Origin: Cellvibrionales bacterium
GTDB lineage: Bacteria > Pseudomonadota > Gammaproteobacteria > Pseudomonadales > JAHEGP01
Assembly (NCBI GenBank): GCA_024645065.1
Contig: JAHEGP010000111.1
Location: 1-9,530, forward strand
DNA: 9,530 bases
Direction: 5' to 3'
Shown here: positions 7,445 through 9,530 of the stretch, piece after piece
Layout: each line of letters begins with the position of its first letter
How positions within the stretch are numbered: the first letter of the stretch is position 1
Program-made: the position numbers and the translations under genes
The notes under the pieces: model-generated
Seen by the model: only the letters and a program-made list of their open reading frames with translations
What the model was told of the DNA's origin: nothing
The model's database searches: none

Positions 7445-7454
7445 CACCGATCAG
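7427..7454. repeat. Inverted repeat spanning the two facing stop codons
   Basis: CTGATCG (7427-7433) and CGATCAG (7448-7454) are perfect 7-bp inverted arms with a 14-nt spacer. The plus-strand stop (7442-7444) lies in the spacer and the mlaB stop (7453-7451) in the right arm. A bidirectional transcription stop is possible, but neither side has a T-run. Confidence 0.35.
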
Positions 7455-7759
7455 GTTGCCGCCGGCAGCACGTCCTCAAGGTCTGCCAGGTGCACCTGGG
7501 CCAGCAAGTTTTCGGGCATATTTTCAATTCTGAGTGTCTTGCCAACGGCACCGGCTGTCCGCAACCAGCTCAAAAGAAGCGCAGCTCCGGCACTGTTGCA
7601 CTGGCGGACATCGCCCATATCCACCACACAGGCATCCGGAGCCTCCCGGCGCAGCCAGGCTTCCCCTTCAAGTTCGAGCGGAATCACACTGGCAAAATCG
7701 ATCTGCCCCGACACGCACATACGATCGCCGGAAAACGAGAGTGACGCCAGGCCGGTCAT
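7451..7759 (-). CDS. mlaB: STAS-domain subunit of the Mla phospholipid transporter (MlaB)
   Basis: MlaB is the small cytoplasmic STAS-domain protein that binds the ATPase MlaF and is needed for activity of the MlaFEDB complex. The 102-residue product shows the STAS pattern: a first strand (LSFSGDRMCVSGQIDF, 7-22), a central strand CVVDMGD (44-50), the conserved loop and helix NSAGAALLLSWL (55-66, with S56 at the usual Ser/Thr position), and a late strand TLRIENMP (75-82). Length fits MlaB. Its ATG overlaps the mlaC stop codon as TAATG, so it is translationally coupled and the start is secure. By sequence alone an anti-sigma-factor antagonist would also fit the STAS domain; position at the end of an mla operon decides for MlaB. 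It ends 6 bp from the stop codon of the convergent LOG gene. Confidence 0.87.
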   Translation of the reverse strand: MTGLASLSFSGDRMCVSGQIDFASVIPLELEGEAWLRREAPDACVVDMGDVRQCNSAGAALLLSWLRTAGAVGKTLRIENMPENLLAQVHLADLEDVLPAAT

Positions 7760-8490
7760 TATTTTCCCGCCGTTTCGCTCGACCCGATCGGGGCCGTGTC
7801 ATGAAGCATCAGCTCGACCCAATGATCAACCACATAGTCAACATCCCCCTGGTGATTTTCAACCGCCTCGGCGAACTGGCTGCGGTAGGTTACCCCCAGG
7901 TTGATACCCTCGACAATGACATTGGTTATCCTCCAGCCGCCGTCTTTGGCTTTGTGCAGGCTGTACTGCACCACATACGTCTGGTTATTCTCGCCGTGGA
8001 TGGTTTGCTCCACGCTGGCCCGGTCGGCCCTGTCCTCCCCGGTCGCGATTCTCGCCAGGTCGATACGCTCGCCGTGAAAGCGCAGCAGGGCATCGGAATA
8101 CTTGACCATCCAGACCCGCTTGAGTGCAGTGGTAAAGCGCGTCAGCCGGTCGCGAAACGCCGCGCGCTCGGCTTCGGTCCGCAGGGAATTGTACAATCTG
8201 CTGCTGGCATAGGTGGCCATCACACCCCGGGCAAAATACGGCGTATCCATCACCTGGTCGAGGACGGCGGTAACTTCAGTGTAATAGCGCTCCGGATCCT
8301 CCTTGGCATACGCCTGGGCTGCCCTCGATATAGCCAGTAACTGGTCGGTGGCCTGCTGCAGCATTTGTTCCGGGTCGGTGCGGGAGATGGCCTGCGCGGG
8401 TGCCGCGGCCTGGCTGTGGGCAAACGCAACAACCAACAGGCTGACAGCCAGAGCAATACATAATCCCGGTGCGGTCTTTGCAATATTCAC
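7759..8490 (-). CDS. mlaC: Periplasmic phospholipid-binding protein MlaC (Ttg2D family)
   Basis: MlaC ferries phospholipids through the periplasm between the outer-membrane MlaA complex and the inner-membrane MlaFEDB complex. The 243-residue product has a signal peptide: a Lys at 5, a hydrophobic core at about 10-24, and likely cleavage after A28 or A34. The mature part shows the MlaC/Tol_Tol_Ttg2 pattern of an alpha-helical start, YYTEVTAVLDQVMDTPYFARG (about 69-89), a region YAS-RLYNSLR, and a beta half with QYSLHKAKDGGWRITNVIVEGINLG in two pieces near 175-200, ending with the FAEAV segment. It is slightly longer than usual at the C-terminus. The start is GTG at 8490, preceded by GGGGGAAGG; the gap to mlaD is 27 nt. 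It overlaps mlaB by one base. Confidence 0.93.
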   Translation of the reverse strand: MNIAKTAPGLCIALAVSLLVVAFAHSQAAAPAQAISRTDPEQMLQQATDQLLAISRAAQAYAKEDPERYYTEVTAVLDQVMDTPYFARGVMATYASSRLYNSLRTEAERAAFRDRLTRFTTALKRVWMVKYSDALLRFHGERIDLARIATGEDRADRASVEQTIHGENNQTYVVQYSLHKAKDGGWRITNVIVEGINLGVTYRSQFAEAVENHQGDVDYVVDHWVELMLHDTAPIGSSETAGK

Positions 8491-8517
8491 GGCCTTCCCC
8501 CAATCAACGGCACAGGA

Positions 8518-8982
8518 TCACTTTTTGTCGCTAAAATTCGTTACAAATTTGCCAATAAGGTCTTCCAGCACCATGGCGGACTGGGTGTCACTAATCGTAT
8601 CGCCCGGTTGCAGGATGTCCGGTGCCCCCCCAACGGCGATGCTGACATATTGTTCGCCCAGCACACCGGTGGTCTTGATGGAGGCGATACTGTCCGTGGT
8701 GAGGTAATCGACATGCTTATCGATTGCCATGTCAACCACAGCCCGAACCGTCAGTGGATCGATGTGGATAGCCGAGACACGCCCCACGGCAACACCGGCG
8801 ACCATCACTTTGGCTCGCGGTGCGAGTCCCGCAACATTATTGAACCTGGCCGACAGCGTGTAGGTATCCCGGCGCACGTCGGAAAAAGTCAGGCCGCTCA
8901 CCTGGAGGACCAGGAATGTGAGTGCGACGATGCCAAGCAAGATGAACGCCCCAACGGTAATTTCGATACTGCGTGACTGCAT
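8518..8982 (-). CDS. mlaD: MCE-domain subunit MlaD of the Mla phospholipid transporter
   Basis: MlaD is anchored in the inner membrane and forms a hexameric ring on top of MlaE, through which lipids pass to or from MlaC. The 154-residue product has one N-terminal membrane helix (about 9-28, GAFILLGIVALTFLVLQ) and an MCE domain from about 38 to 117. The pore loop TGVLGEQYVSI (105-115) corresponds to the E. coli MlaD loop, with V107 and L108 at the place of its paired leucines. The C-terminal tail is shorter than in E. coli (183 residues) but ordinary for other gammaproteobacteria. Its ATG follows the mlaE stop directly (TAA-ATG), with GGGGTGGA as ribosome site inside the end of mlaE, so the two are tightly coupled. 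Confidence 0.95.
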   Translation of the reverse strand: MQSRSIEITVGAFILLGIVALTFLVLQVSGLTFSDVRRDTYTLSARFNNVAGLAPRAKVMVAGVAVGRVSAIHIDPLTVRAVVDMAIDKHVDYLTTDSIASIKTTGVLGEQYVSIAVGGAPDILQPGDTISDTQSAMVLEDLIGKFVTNFSDKK

Positions 8983-9530
8983 TTAATCCACCCCAAACAT
9001 GACTGCGGTCAATAGAAAATCCAGGGCCAGTACGGCCAGGGAAGAGTACACCACTGAGCGGGTAGTGGCGGTGCTGATACCCTCGGCAGTAGGCTCGGCG
9101 TCGAAGCCTTCAAACACTGCAACCCAGGTCACCACCACCCCGAAGGCGAAGGCCTTGATAATACCGTTAATCACATCCTCGCGGAGCTCAACCGCGTTCT
9201 GCATATTAGACCAGAACGAACCGGCATCCACGTCCAGCCAGCTTACCCCGACCGCCACGGCGCCCATGATGGCGACCATATTGAATACCTGGGCGAGGAT
9301 GGGCATGGCTATGATACCAGCCCATAATCGCGGTCTGACCACCCGGCGCAGGGGATCGACGCCAATCATTTCCATCGCGGACAATTGTTCTGTAGCTTTC
9401 ATCAGCCCTATCTCGGCAGTGAGCGCGGAGCCCGCCCGGCCGGCAAACAGCAATGCGGCGACCACCGGCCCCAACTCACGCAGCAGGGTCAGCGAAACCA
9501 GCTGTCCGAGGGCCGCATCTGCGCCGAAAC
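8983..9530 (-). CDS. mlaE: Permease MlaE of the Mla phospholipid transporter (5' part beyond window)
   Basis: MlaE is the membrane permease of the MlaFEDB ABC transporter, which maintains outer-membrane lipid asymmetry. Only the last 181 codons are visible; the frame is open to the right edge and the true start lies outside. The first residues seen read FGADAALGQLVSL, followed by LRELGPVVAALLFAGRAG, ALTAEIGLMKATEQLSAMEM, VDPLRRVVRPRLWAG, MQNAVELREDVINGIIKAF, and EGISTATTRSVVYSSLAVLA near the end. This matches the E. coli MlaE C-terminal two thirds nearly block by block. Several hydrophobic membrane segments are visible. The next gene upstream, outside the window, should be mlaF. The internal Met/Leu positions near the window edge are not starts. 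Confidence 0.97.
   Translation of the reverse strand, partial: FGADAALGQLVSLTLLRELGPVVAALLFAGRAGSALTAEIGLMKATEQLSAMEMIGVDPLRRVVRPRLWAGIIAMPILAQVFNMVAIMGAVAVGVSWLDVDAGSFWSNMQNAVELREDVINGIIKAFAFGVVVTWVAVFEGFDAEPTAEGISTATTRSVVYSSLAVLALDFLLTAVMFGVD

Noticed and set aside
7534..8340. Plus-strand open frame of 268 codons opposite mlaC and mlaB
   Set aside because: It is a mirror of well-supported mlaC/mlaB coding sequence, with low-complexity basic translation and no recognisable domain.
8983..9474. A short 163-residue MlaE starting inside the window
   Set aside because: The frame continues upstream to the window edge with conserved MlaE sequence, so the gene is cut by the edge, not truncated.
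1..9530. New defence, mobile or biosynthetic system
   Set aside because: Every long coding region belongs to a known housekeeping or storage family; there are no recombinases, repeats of array type, toxin-antitoxin pairs or composition breaks that I can see.

Overview
This window reads as chromosomal DNA from a Gram-negative proteobacterium, most likely a gammaproteobacterium. The evidence is a set of Mla (outer-membrane lipid asymmetry) proteins with strong recalled similarity to E. coli MlaE and MlaD, a GlgX with the E. coli spacing of catalytic residues, and a moderately high G+C content throughout. I found no tRNA, rRNA, CRISPR array, insertion sequence or phage gene. Genes cover most of the window, and the composition looks even by eye.

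Left block (1-6132, all minus strand): ackA (acetate kinase), then a 413-bp gap, then glgP (alpha-glucan phosphorylase) and glgX (glycogen debranching enzyme, cut by the left edge). glgP and glgX are 11 bp apart and almost certainly co-transcribed. They act together on glycogen: GlgP releases glucose-1-phosphate from chain ends until it nears a branch, and GlgX removes the stubs. AckA converts acetyl phosphate plus ADP into acetate plus ATP. Its position suggests a fermentative or overflow outlet for the glycogen carbon. Neither pta nor a phosphoketolase gene is in view. The AckA keeps the phosphoryl-transfer residues but departs from consensus at several places that normally touch the nucleotide.

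Middle (6133-7444): a 352-bp divergent promoter region separates ackA from a plus-strand gene for a LOG-family Rossmann protein. That gene appears to start at TTG, overlapping a five-codon leader that has its own good ribosome binding site.

Right block (7451-9530, minus strand): mlaE (cut by the right edge), mlaD, mlaC and mlaB in the usual order, tightly coupled (TAA directly followed by ATG; a 27-bp gap; a TAATG overlap). They encode the inner-membrane permease, the MCE ring subunit, the periplasmic lipid carrier and the cytoplasmic STAS subunit of the phospholipid transporter. The cluster ends at mlaB, which faces the LOG gene tail-to-tail with only 6 bp between the stop codons.

Overall this is an ordinary housekeeping and carbon-storage region. 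I see no convincing new multi-gene system. The points most worth a second look are the nucleotide-site changes in AckA, the leader peptide/TTG start of the LOG gene, and several small inverted repeats at gene boundaries.
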